DNA from: Selaginella tamariscina
Lineage: Eukaryota > Streptophyta > Lycopodiopsida > Selaginellales > Selaginellaceae
Direction: 5' to 3'
Length of the DNA: 64,000 bases
Assembly (NCBI GenBank): GCA_003024785.1
Contig: PUQB01000224.1
Location: 124,001-188,000 of the forward strand
Numbering within the stretch: position 1 is the first letter of the stretch; the number at the start of each line of letters is the position of its first letter. Made by a program: the position numbers and the translations under genes. The notes beneath the pieces are model-generated. The model ran no database searches and was not told the origin of the DNA. It saw only the letters and a program-made list of their open reading frames with translations. Below, piece by piece: positions 12,901 to 23,628 of this stretch.

Positions 12901-13770
12901 AGCTTGAGACTTCCCTTGCTGCTCTCCTCAGGATTCAACAGTCCATCAAGGTCACGGATATATTTACTGAATCCATCCAGATCCAGAAACTGAGCAGAAA
13001 CTCCTGAGAGCAGCAATCTGAATTGCCCAGAAACTCTTCCAGCTTCGTTCCTAGGTTTGGCATGCATGAACGATGAGCAGCCTCCGGGCTGTGGCATAAG
13101 CTGAAATGAGTTGTTTCCCTTGGAATGATTCCTGCTGGAGACGCCTAATCTCTGCGTCCATCATGGTTTTCAATGCCACCGAGAATAAGTTGCTAGTAGA
13201 ATCAAAGCCAATTTGCTGAGCAGATTCAAACTTGCCAAGGCTTGCCAGAGTTAGTCCGATGGTGAAACGCGTGATGTTGATGGCTTCTGAGCCTTGTGCC
13301 ACTTGGATTGCTAAGTTCAACCATTTTAAAGCATCATCAAAGTTTTCTTCGTCTGAGAGAGCATCGTAAAGGGCAAAAGCCACCTTGTATTTCAAAAGTG
13401 GACTTCTTGCTGCACTGTGGGATCTTGTGAACCAGTCAATGGCAAGCTCGAGCTTGGATCCATGCACACTTTTGCAGCCTACGAAAAATGCGGCCAAGGC
13501 TATGGAAGACTCACCTTGGAGACTTTCATCCACATTGAAGCAGCAGGTCTGGAGATAGCTGAAGAGCTTGTTGGTGCTGTCTGGAGTAATTGTAAAGGAC
13601 ATGCGGCAGAGCAAGAAGCTCTCAAGAAACACTGAACTCCAGTGGAACCCATCAGCGTCAATTTTTTGTAGAAATTTGTGACAACAAAGTCCTAAGCTCC
13701 TCAAGGCTTGCCCAAATTGTGGGGGATGCTGGGCAAGATAGGAAATCCCTGACCGCAGCTCTTCCACCAT
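9924..13770 (-). CDS. TPR-CHAT protein: helical-repeat region plus C-terminal caspase-like (CHAT) protease
   Basis: CHAT domains (PF12770) are caspase-fold cysteine peptidases, usually fused to TPR repeats. The C-terminal domain (about 10720 down to 9940) has family landmarks in order: WIHIACHG with the catalytic-type His (codon 10457-10459), PEGALLLA, LTACSTG with the catalytic-type Cys (10247-10249), then VPSVVVSLWDVDDDDDTSKL. Upstream are roughly 900 residues of mostly helical, TPR-like sequence from MVEELRSG at 13770. Clean introns are 12096-12045, 11930-11815, 11474-11425 and 10851-10802. A possible one is 12967-12927. Total length is about 1,180 aa. Three irregularities: an in-frame TAG near 13052, a frame change at a short A run near 12630 (coding strand), and one near 10103, after which the expected C terminus (LLQGTEIAEALQLAIVQML) continues to TGA at 9924. 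Recent pseudogene or assembly indels are both possible. Separase is less likely. The plant substrate is unknown. Confidence 0.85.
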
Positions 13771-13931
13771 TGTAATGGATTAGAATCTTATCTCAAAGAA
13801 GCCACAAAAGCTTTTTAGATCCCCATTGAAGCCTGATTAAAGTTGAGTATAGCAGCCCACACGGCGCAGTGCAGTTTCCTAGAAGATCAAACACTCTTTT
13901 ATTAAGAAATATTTAAGTTGTCTTGTTGATG

Positions 13932-15215
13932 TTATAATGACTTAAGCTGAATCACTGCCTTGTGCGTGACTTTAATTCTAGTTGACTTTGGAACTAAAGA
14001 CAAACTTCCAAACCCACAAAGATTCCAAACTGCTTTCTTTTCCAGCAGCACCATCATGGCCTCCACAGTCAACTCAAAGCTCAAGCTGGATATCATGCTC
14101 TCCTCAGGCACATTCCAGCGCACTCTGTTAATCCCAGTGATGATCGGACCAGTCCCAGGATATGGAAGCCTCCGCCATCCATGCAATCCTCGCATGTCCG
14201 CGTGTGGCTTCTCCCAGTTATATGGCTGCCCGTCTTCCCAAGTCTTCATTTTCCACTCGAAAATTTGATTACTGCTCCCTTCATAAACAGGTGTCACACT
14301 TGCTGCAGCCACAGTTTCCGGTTCCCTGCTGATTACTTCAGCCCCAAATTTGGGTGCGAACTTGAGGATTCCCAAGTTTATACCCACCCCAACACTTCCC
14401 TGCTGTTTTACCTCTTGAGTGTGTTCCTTGGTTATGTTATAGGAGACTTCTGCAAGCTTCTCGTCTTGAACAACCAAAACAGGGACGGAGTTGAACTTAG
14501 GTTCTATGGATAGTCTGACGGAATCAGGATAGAAGCCAAACAAGTCCTCGTTGGTGTGATCACAAAAGCCTGATTTCACAGTCCCCCTCTGAACGCTGAA
14601 ACTTGCATCAGAATGCTGTTGCTCTCCCAAATATGTCGATCTCTGTTTCAATTGCAAGCTTCTGCTCATTGACGAGTCCACTCGAACCTGTAGTTGATGA
14701 ATTAATAATGTATTAATATGAGAGCTTAATTACCAGCAGGTTTGAGGAGCGTTTGAATGATTTTCTTCTTTGCATCTAATGTAAACGTCTTGTACTTAAC
14801 AGTGTAGTCGCTTAATATGACTCCAGTCCTTTTACTCCTGTTGATGTACTCTGGTTCGAGCTCGATCTCCAGTTGCTCGTCAAAAATCTTCGTATAATAG
14901 CTAATCAAGGAAGAATCACTAGGCATGACGACTTTTGTCTGTTTAGCAATGGCATAGTTAAATGTGGTTAGGCACTTGTCTGCATCCTGTGGATCTATTA
15001 GATTTCCAAGTAAAAGAATGACATCTTTGCCAGATTCGCATGATTTCTGAAGAGACGGCAGGCTCTGAGGAGTAGAGAACTTACAAAACAAAATGGCTTC
15101 CTCTTCTTGTTTCACTGAAGAGACGTGCTAGAATGCTAGTTACCTCTGCACTTGCCTGTTCTCTGGGTATTAATAGCTGCTCCTCCTGCTCGCATGCCTG
15201 CTTTAGCGCTTCCAT
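13932..15215 (-). CDS. Unrecognised protein gene just upstream of, and co-oriented with, the TPR-CHAT gene
   Basis: I do not recognise the family. The start chosen is MEALKQACEQEEQ at 15215. A middle exon (about 15115-14734) encodes an alpha/beta-looking segment with GKDVILLLGN and an acidic EQLEIELEPEY. An intron of 53 nt (14733-14681, in-frame if the acceptor is TTCGAG) leads to a 249-residue C-terminal part. That part has alternating, probably beta-rich sequence (VGVGINLGILKFAPKFG), a Trp-rich patch (FEWKMKTWEDGQPYNWEKP) and ends KAVIQLKSL with TAA at 13932. The join between the first and middle exons is unresolved: a very short intron or an indel. No transmembrane segment or signal peptide is obvious. 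The stop lies 161 bp before the TPR-CHAT start, unusually tight for separate plant genes. A role as partner, sensor or substrate of the protease is inference only. Confidence 0.6.
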
Positions 15216-15558
15216 TTGAGATCTGAACAAACCCGCAAAGAGCCCACACGTCGTGTGCAGCACCCGACCAGCATATTCCCTTCTTAATTCTCCATAAAAT
15301 ATTCTAGTGATGTTTTAATTATATAGCTTTTTTCGATATGCACCAAAAATTATACTCTTTTGAACGTGTAAGATCTTACCCCCTTTTTCAAATTAAAAGT
15401 CGTCACTTGAATCTTATCTTTTGAAGTGAACATGCATATCCACTCATAATCGTCACCAAGAACCTTATTGGTATCTTGGCCAAAACCAATAGTGTATCAT
15501 AACTTCTAACTTTATTATGATACATGTAATTGCTTCATGTTTGGTTGCACTGCTTCAT
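15216..15558. other. 5' flank of the CHAT-neighbour gene
   Basis: About 340 bp between the putative start at 15215 and the duplicated IQD block. It probably contains the minus-strand promoter. No unambiguous TATA box or other element could be assigned. Confidence 0.35.
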
Positions 15559-16125
15559 GGTACTTGGTAAGTTGTCACGTATATATATATGTTGGTGCAT
15601 CACAATGGATATTATTGTTATGTACAGGCTAGGAGAGCACCGAGAGCGCTTAAAGGTGTGGTTAGATTGCAAGCATTGTTTAGAGGCCACCTTGTTCGCA
15701 AGCAAGCAGCACTTACACTTCGTTGCATGCAAGCATTAGTGAAAGTTCAAGCCCATGTCCGCGCTAAACGTGTTAGAAACTCTGAGGAAGGTCAGGCTGT
15801 TCAACAGCAGCTTCTTTATTGCCGTCAACAGCAGCAGCAAGTCCGACCAAGAAAATCCGTGTTAAGCTGTTGTTCATCAATTGATTATTTGGTGTACGAG
15901 GGCTGTAGAATGTATGTATAATGTCATACATTAACTGCTTTTGTTAATCTCTAGGATGGATGGGACTCAAGTATAACGAGGTTAGACGATTTGCAGACGA
16001 AATATGATCAGAGGCAGATAGGTGTGCTCAAACGTGACAGAGCCATGGCTTATGTCTCTGGGCAGCAGGTTAAGTTTACTCGAACCTCTCTCTCTCTCTC
16101 GTGTGTATGTATGACATGCATATAA

Positions 16126-16195
<70 letters not shown>

Positions 16196-16364
16196 GTATG
16201 TATGTATGTATGTATGTATGTATAAGTATGTATGCTGTATCAAGGCTATATATCTACATAAGCAAGGTTAGTAGCATAGAAATCCTTTGTCTGTGATTAT
16301 ATATAAGCCCTTATATCAAACCGGGTCGGGTGCACCACATATATTTGTATTTAGCAGTAATGTG
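15559..16364 (+). pseudogene. Orphan duplicate of the middle of the IQD gene (two exons with introns)
   Basis: Nearly identical to 678-1365 of the IQD gene. It starts at GGTACTTGGTAAGTTG (exon end plus donor), includes the exon encoding the second and third IQ motifs (about 15628-15861) and the next exon (from about 15955), and ends near TTTAGCAGTAATGTGT. Introns are retained, so it is a DNA-level copy and not a retrocopy. Coding differences are few: one fewer CAG in the Gln run and an Arg to Cys change near it. The intron after the last exon is expanded by CT, GT and TATG microsatellites. No N-terminal or C-terminal IQD exons lie nearby, so a working protein is unlikely. Confidence 0.88.
16097..16230. 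repeat. Compound microsatellite (CT, GT, CT, TA, TATG)
   Basis: Consecutive runs of CT, GT, CT, TA and TATG inside the intron of the duplicated IQD fragment. The corresponding intron of the parent gene (after 1201) lacks these expansions. Confidence 0.9.
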
Positions 16365-17369
16365 TTCACGAAGTGACTTTGACATGTCTTATTAATAAAT
16401 ATAAATTAGAGATTTGCAAACATAGAGGATTGCATTCACACGTAAACTAAGCATATTTAATTGTATTGACCCAAGACAAGTTTAACCTAGCATCTCTCCA
16501 CACTCTTTTCTTTGTTTTATTCCCTTTAATAATTTTTATTTTATCTCTTTGTTATAACTTATTAGTCAATGTGAAATGAATACGATGGACACAAAACTTT
16601 ATAATTACTAGAGGATATAAGTTATCGGGAATAAGTTATGAGAGGGATTATTATATTTGTTTTAATTTAATTAGCTGTATTATTGTAGTATCTATGTCAA
16701 TGTTGTGCATACCTGTGGACCTTTATTCACTTATTTGAATGTATGTGTGTGTGTCAAAAATAAATACATGGAAATGTAAAATTGTCGTAACATTTGCACC
16801 ATCAGATATTAGGATTCTATTCCCTTTCAAAAAGTCAATTATATCATATAATTATTAATGTCTATTAACTCCTTAAAATTAAAATATATATCCTTAATAA
16901 TATAAATAATTAATTAATTATGTATGATGGCAGTTGGAATATTGATGATAAATAGATGCACCCACACACAATAGACTCATCATTGATGGGCTTAATTATT
17001 TAATATAATTTATTAATTAATGGACTCTTAACCTAGTTATTATTTTTAATTTGGAGTATTTATTTCTAAATTAAATCTTTAATTCAGTTGTTATTATTAA
17101 CCTTAACTTAATGAATTAACTCTAACTTAATTGTTGTCTTTAACCTAGTGAGTTTATTTATAAATTCCTACTTAAACTTAATTATTTAATAACTTTTAAC
17201 TTAATTATTATCTTTAACTTAGTAAATTTATTTTTAAGTTGAACTTTTACCAAGTTGTTATTCTTAATCTGATGAGTTTATTTTTAAGTTAGACCTTTAA
17301 TTTAATTGTTATATTTAACATGATTAATTTATATTTAAGCCATTTAAGGACTCTTAATTGAGTTGTTAT
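16365..17369. repeat. Dispersed repeat R1, copy 1 (left part)
   Basis: Shares many phrases in the same order with 31985-33100, for example GAGATTTGCAAACATA and TTCAAAAAGTCAATTA. It contains no recognisable protein. The right part (about 17030-17369, continuing at 19232-19545 after the solo LTR) is a loose tandem array of units of about 50 bp with the core TTAACTTAATTGTTATCTTT. The nature of R1 is unknown. Confidence 0.65.
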
Positions 17370-19231
17370 TGTCAGAGTTTTACCCGAAGGCCACCACATG
17401 GCAACACGTGGCTACTGGGCGACCATCTAGTGTCATAACCCTGTATGAGCAGCGCTAAGTCTCCCAGAACCACCCTAATGACCCCTAGGGTTAGACTCTA
17501 ATGCCCAAGTGAACAGGAGACTTAGGGTTTAGCCTAAGTCTCCCTAGAATGTTTGCCCCAGAACCCTGAGGGATAACCCTAGTTAACTTAGGGTTTACCC
17601 TAAGTCTCCCTAGAGTGTCTGCCCCCCAAAACCCTTGAGGGATAACCCTAGTTGATTTAGGGTTTAGCCTAAATCTCCATAGAGTGTCTGCCCCCAAAAC
17701 CCTTGAGGGATAACCCTAGTTGACTTAGGGTCCTGCCTTAGAAGACCTAGACAGGCTCATGCCCTAACCCCCATCAAGAAGACGTGTGTTCCACACATCC
17801 CCTTAATAGGGTTAAAGCATCACCCTACATCTTGAGGAATCACCCTCAATTAAGTACAACCCCTAAAAGACGATGAGGGGTATCTTGACCCACAACTAAC
17901 CCCTAAGGGTCTATGTGGCCAAGTCATACCCTGGCTCTAGGGTTAGTACTTGGAGAACACACGAGTGTCCGCAGTCAGTGGGCACGAGTGATCCCCTAAG
18001 CATTCCTTAGAGGCTAAGGTTGGAAAACACTAACCCTTATTCCCCAAAGGGAACCATGCCTATGTCTAAGAAGACCCTTGCTAAGGAGCTTAGGTTGTTC
18101 AACCCTCAGACATGCTCCCACATCCTAAGAACGAACACCCTTAACCATGTGTGCCAGTAAGCACACTTGGCAAAGAGACCTAACCTCCCTTGGGCATGTG
18201 CCCAAGGCTTGGCCCTAGTCCTAGAACACGAACATGTGCTTGTCAGGTTCACCAACCCTCGGCCTTAGGCTTGAGACACGACCCCGTGGGTCATGCCTGA
18301 GTGTTGCACTTGTATGAAACCCATCCTAGTGTCACATGTGTGTGTGGCACCGTTTCATAGGACAAGGCTATCTTCATAGCCCCCCCCAGAGACAAGAGTT
18401 AGACCCGGTACCACGATCGTGGCTCACCAGATGCCAACTCTTAGAGCCCACACTCGGATACCCCTTTGGGAACCTGTCTGCCTGAGAGCTCATCCCCTGA
18501 AACAAAGTCTTAACGATTACCCAGATGTGTGAGTGGGTTACCGGACAAAAGGAGTTGGCTAACTCCCTGGATGCGGCGTACTCGAGCATAGCAGTGCAGA
18601 TTTGCCAACGATAAGGGTAGGCTACCCTAAAGTGTGATGTACCTCGCGGGCGAGTGGGACACGGCGGCATAGCGAGTATGCCTTGACGACATGAGATGAA
18701 CCCATGCCGGCAGGGAGGAAGGAACCAGAGACCTTAGTCTCTGGCCTGCTTGCCCCACACCTACTCTACCTTATTTCTGTGACGGAGCCACCCCCCCTAA
18801 AATGCCATTCTAATAAGTGGGCTAGCACTGAAATCTATCCCCAATGCAAAAGAGACGATGAGTTTACCCAATCGACCCAATCGACACCTAAACCCTACCC
18901 CAAGGGGTTTAGGGCGTGGGGTTGGATCGACCCTAGGGTTAGGTCAACCCTACAAGTGTTTTTAAACATATCTGACATGCCGAACTCACCGAAGCCAACC
19001 AGAAATCCAACTAGGACACAAATCACCGAGAGGGGGCTTTCTAGAAGGTAAGTGCTAGCTTCGCCTAGAGTTTCTTGCAAATACTTAGTGACACCCGGCC
19101 GGACGATTACTAGATACCCAAGTGCACTAAGCGGGCCTGTTTCTTACACCCTCTAGGGTCTGTCAACGGACTCGGTAGGTAACAACAATCAACATCCAAA
19201 GTAAAGAGGAGTCACAGTAAAAACTATAACA
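17370..19231 (-). mobile_element. Solo LTR of the large-LTR retroelement family
   Basis: Fossil. About 1.86 kb, minus strand, with ends TGTCAGAG...CTATAACA. Flanking pentamers are GTTAT (left) and ATTAT (right), a near-match target duplication. No internal region is attached on either side, as expected after LTR-LTR recombination. It contains three copies of the internal 68-bp-type repeat (about 17520-17730). It sits inside the tandem array of repeat R1. Confidence 0.85.
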
Positions 19232-19545
19232 ATTATCCTTAACCTAATGAGTTTTATTTCTAAGATGAATCCTTAATATATAGTTGTTATCTTTAATTTT
19301 AAGTTAGACCCTTAACCCAATTATTGTTCTTAACATAATAAATTTATCTTTAAGCTAAATTTGTTATACTTAACTTAGTAAGTTTATATTTTAACTCATG
19401 TGCATATTTAATTATCCTTACCTAATTGTTATTTTGAATTTGATGAGTTTATAAATTGAACCCTTAACTCAATTGTTATCCTTGACCTAGTGAGTTTACC
19501 CTTAACTTAATTATTATTTTTAATCTAATGAGTTTATCGGAGATG
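19232..19545. repeat. Repeat R1, right part of the interrupted tandem array
   Basis: Continues the roughly 50-bp AT-rich units seen at 17030-17369 (core phrases such as CCTAATGAGTTTA and CTTAACTTAATTATTA). The two halves are separated only by the solo LTR insertion. Confidence 0.6.
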
Positions 19546-21010
19546 CTTTATCTTCTAAAGCTGATGTTCAAAGGCGATTCCCAAAAGATTGATTATCATA
19601 CCAAAATTTGTGTCAAAATTGTTGGAAAAGAAGTTGGCTCGTTATTCTTTCAATCCATGTGCATCGGAGCCCCATTTGGTGGATAAACTTGATGGATCTA
19701 AGCAGTTCATAGTGGATTACCATTTCATCAATGTTGTACGGAACCCTTACCAAACACACATGATAATTAGGTAAGAGTCATTGGTTTATTAAATTGAATC
19801 TTGTTTCAGGTTATTGGCAAATTCTTATGGCTCGCAAAGATATTCCCAAAAAATCATTTCAAATTCCTTTTGAGTTCTTTGTTATGCCTTTTGGTTTAGT
19901 GTAATGCTCCTGCCACATTTCAGTGCATAATGAATGAAGTTTTCTTGGAAAGATCATTTCAAGGAAGTAGCTTGTGTGTTTGATCATCTACAGGAGTATG
20001 AGCTTAAGTTGAAGAAGTCCAAGTGTGTTTTTGGCATAGTCGTAACTACGTATTTGGATGTGGTTTGTCACGAGGGGCTGCGTGTGAATCCATCTAAGGT
20101 GGAGGTTGTGGTGAAATTTCCTCGTTCAACAAATGTATGGTCTTTACAACGGTTTCTTAGTAAGGTCACAAATTTAGGACGTTTTATACCTCGTTTGGCT
20201 AATGTCAATGCTTTTTTACGAGCCTTGTTGCACGAGGATGTTGCTTTTCTGTAGATTGACCGTGAAGATTCCTTTTATAAGCTATGAAAGCATTTGACTC
20301 CCCTCCGATGCTTCATTATCTGGATTTTTTTGTCCTTTTATATTATGAACGGATGTTTTTGCTGTAAGTATTAGTGGATTCTAATGCAGATTGAGGTATG
20401 TGATGAGTCCATTTGACATCCCATTACATATGTGAGTAGAGCATTACAAGGTCCTAAACACAACTATTGTGCTTCAGATTTTGAATGTTTAATTGCAATG
20501 TGGGCTTTTGAGCATCTTTTTATGTATCTCCATGGGTCTCGTACACTTTTGGAATGTGATCATGTAGCTGTTTCAGCCTTATTAAAGAACATGAAGTTGC
20601 TCGGACGGTCTACCAAATGGGCACTTCAGCTCTAGATGTATGATTTTGACGTCAAACATCGTCCGAGGGATAATATGGTGGATGCTAATGCTCTTTCTAA
20701 GGCTCCTTGTGCAAACAAATGCTTAGATTTAACTTATTTGTTTGGCACTAATTAATCCTTCTCAACTGTCCAACTTTTGTTTCTCTTCATTTGTGACACA
20801 ATTTCACATATATGACAGTGTGGTTTGTTTTATTGGCACAAATGTTATGACTTTACTACACTTGGCAATTCTAATCAATTTTGTTCCTAAGTATCTTATA
20901 GCAAATCATGATCCCTCACTTTCTGGTGGACATTTTGGTTATTAAAGAACTTTGAACAGCTTACAACATTCTTTTTACTGGTCGAATATACGACACGATG
21001 TGATCTAGTA
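19546..21010 (+). mobile_element. Ty3/gypsy reverse transcriptase-RNase H fossil
   Basis: Fossil, broken many times. In order it holds a reverse transcriptase part, the connecting region (LRVNPSKVEVVVKFP, FLSKVTNLGRFIPRLANVN), RNase H (ISPRALQ-type phrase as VSRALQGPKHNYCASDFE, then YDFDVKHRPRDNMVDALS-like remnants) and the start of an integrase zinc-binding region (SLSGGHFGY) near 20920-21010. No LTRs were found. The integrase core at 24700-25310 may be the displaced continuation. Confidence 0.85.
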
Positions 21011-21044
21011 CGTACAAAGTTGTTCATTATGTTAAACTCAGAAC

Positions 21045-21170
21045 TCCTCATGATCGATTGGTGCTTTGGAATTTATACAAGTGGCATAATCCTTGACATA
21101 TCGCCGGTAATAACCAACCATGCCCAAGAAATTCTGTAACTCTTCTGCATTGCTGTCAATATATGCATGT
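21045..21170 (-). mobile_element. Ty3/gypsy scrap, opposite strand
   Basis: Fossil. The minus strand encodes ELQNFLGMVGYYRRYVKDYA, the connecting region between reverse transcriptase and RNase H in Ty3/gypsy polyproteins. Its strand is opposite to that of the adjacent element, so it is a different insertion. Confidence 0.75.
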
Positions 21171-21896
21171 TATAACTAAAATGGGCATGGCTATAGTCCC
21201 ATTTCCTAATAATTAGCAATTTTAGCTAGTACTTTGTTGTGACGTGACCCAATAACGAATATATGATTCATAATATGAATGGTTGTGTGGAAGATAATTA
21301 GGAAAAGTGGGTTGGAACGGCCATTCGAACTTGCATCGGAAAATGTAAAATAAACAAAGCAAAAAAACTATGCCTAATTTTATAAATACTAGGGTAGAAA
21401 TTTTTTACTAACATATTAGGAGAAGTATTAAGGGTCCAAGAACAAGGGTTGGTTTTTGGGTTCGTAACATGTATAAAACTATGTTATAATTCGTTAAAAT
21501 ACAGTGATAAAATATTTTATTTACTTTATGTTTTTATTTCACCATGGCATATGTAATTTGATAGTAAGTTATACTCTGAACAAAATTAGGGATAGTTTTC
21601 TACTTTGTAAATAAGGATAAAGAAAGAATTATTTAGTTTAATATATCATAATAAAATATATTTTAGTATTCAATTATATCAGGAACGCACACTTGTATAT
21701 TATATTATATACACACACATACATCCTCCATGCAAACTCAACAATTATGGCTTAACAAAAGATATTTCATTTTGAATTACATAATGTTTAACTTATGTAG
21801 TATGTGTGTGTGAGAGAGAGACAAAAGAGGAGAGATGCATTATAAATTCCGTGATCGATTGAAATGGGATAGGTAATGAGCGCAGTATAAAATATA
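21171..21896. other. AT-rich stretch without a gene
   Basis: No coding frame, RNA gene or clear repeat boundary recognised. It lies inside the block separating the two gypsy pieces. Confidence 0.4.
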
Positions 21897-22537
21897 AGGA
21901 AAATTACATATATACCCCTTAAACTTATTATATTTATATATATATACCCTTAGAAATTTTAAATTCTCTTGTGAAAGTTTTAAATTTACATTTATACTCT
22001 TAAAAACTTTTAATCCTTGTATTTTCATTTTTAAATAATAATACTTAATAAAAAATATGTATTTAACTTATAACATATTTAGAATGAAATAAAATAAAGT
22101 TTTTTAATTGTTAAATGTTAAAAATGTCATAATAGAAAATGTTAGATTTTTTAGGGAAAATTACATAAATTAATAAACTCTATATTAATTAATTTTTTAT
22201 ATTAATATAAATTTTAAAAAAAATAGTTTAATATAAATATAAATTAAATATATTAAATATTAGTTTTTAAAAAATCAAGAAAACTTTATGATGCAATCAG
22301 TTAATTAAACATATAATGCAATATAATGTAATTTTTTTTAAAAAAAATGTTATTTCTTACCATTTTCTATTATGACATTTTTAACATTTAAAAATTAATA
22401 ATCTTTTTTTATTTTATTCTAAATATGTTATAAGTTAAATACCTAATTTTAATAAGTATTATTATTTAAAAATTAAAATACAAGAATTGAAGTTTTTCAA
22501 GGTTATAAATGTATATGATATATATTTAGTTTTCCAC
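21897..22537. mobile_element. Foldback (long inverted repeat) element
   Basis: Two arms of roughly 200-250 bp (about 21897-22160 and 22345-22537) are imperfect reverse complements. TAATAATACTTAATAAAAAA on the left is answered by AATAAGTATTATTATTTAAA on the right. Likewise AAAATGTCATAATAGAAAAT is answered by TTCTATTATGACATTTTTAA. The spacer is about 180 bp and AT-rich. No protein is encoded. It is consistent with a hairpin MITE or foldback transposon. Exact ends and target duplication were not resolved. Confidence 0.7.
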
Positions 22538-23628
22538 AAATATGTGTGTGTAAATGCTATGCACAAATATTACCAATTATGGGATTTGAACTACAAGTTA
22601 AATCTCAGTTGTCCATCACACTTGATAGGTCTTGGCTAGGGTTTTGAGCCGTTGTGTATGGCAAGTCTATAAGTCCCTTTAAACTTGCATTTGTCCATCA
22701 CTTTTTTAGATTTCGGAGTGGATTTGGAATGGCAGGTCTATGAAGTTCGAGAATGAAGAAATCTTTACAATTCTTACTAAATTTATAAAATTCAGGCTTA
22801 ATTCATTTTCTAAGTATCCTAATACATATATATGTGCATGTGTGTATCGAAGTGTTATTTGTATATTGAATGAGTTTATAATGGGGATTTGGACTACTCG
22901 TATAGACATAAGCATGTGTTGAAGGTAAACAAGTGTGTATATATATAAGCACATATATTCATCTCTCTCTACATGCATACAAACACACACATAGAGAAAG
23001 ATGTATATCATCAAGCCAATAAGAGTAGTTGGCAATACAATACATCCCTATTTAATTCTATATATATGTTATGGATGTTTAATTCCATATATATGTGTGT
23101 GTGCATGTGGACGTGTATATGAGGTGCACATGTTGTTTTTTTTGTCTCTGAGTTTTATAATGTGTTTAGTGGTTTAATATTTAATTAAAAATTTATAACT
23201 ATGTGCATGGACATGAGCATGTGTTGAAGACAAACACGTGTGTGTATATGCATAAATTCATCTCTCTTTGTCCCTCTCTACACACACACATATATAAATA
23301 ATGTCTCTAAGATGTATAGACTCACATATTTAGATTATAATAAATATAATAGATATTTATGAAATTCTTAGTTTATACATACATTATATATTATTGTTCT
23401 TTGCTACTTATTTAAAAAGATAAGTGGGAAAGTCTGAAAAAGCTTGGAAGAAAGAGAAGTGAAAAATAAAGAAATTTAATATTTATTGTTTTTAATTTAA
23501 TTAACGAAAGTTAAAGAGTTTTTATTAAGTACAATTAAAATCAATAAACAAACCTAAAATTAAATAAAATAAATTATATAGAAAACAAACAAAAATTATT
23601 ACTATATAAACAAGGGTAAAAAACAAAA
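22538..23628. other. AT-rich stretch with diverged partial repeat
   Basis: No gene seen. Phrases around 22895-22985 (CATAAGCATGTGTTGAAGG with CACATATATTCATCTCTCTC) recur in diverged form at 23210-23290, suggesting an old tandem duplication of about 300 bp. Confidence 0.4.

Noticed and set aside
15114-15143. A 29-nt intron between the first two exons of the CHAT-neighbour gene
   Set aside because: Borders GT-AG are present but the length is below known plant minimums and the phase does not join the two frames. An indel is as likely.
15589-15921. A second working IQD gene
   Set aside because: Only two internal exons are present, with no N-terminal or C-terminal exons within reach. The open stretch begins inside an intron.
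22706-23035. 109-codon minus-strand frame as a membrane protein gene
   Set aside because: Its composition simply reflects AT-rich and CA/TG-rich DNA. There is no family mark, and it spans a region with diverged repeats.
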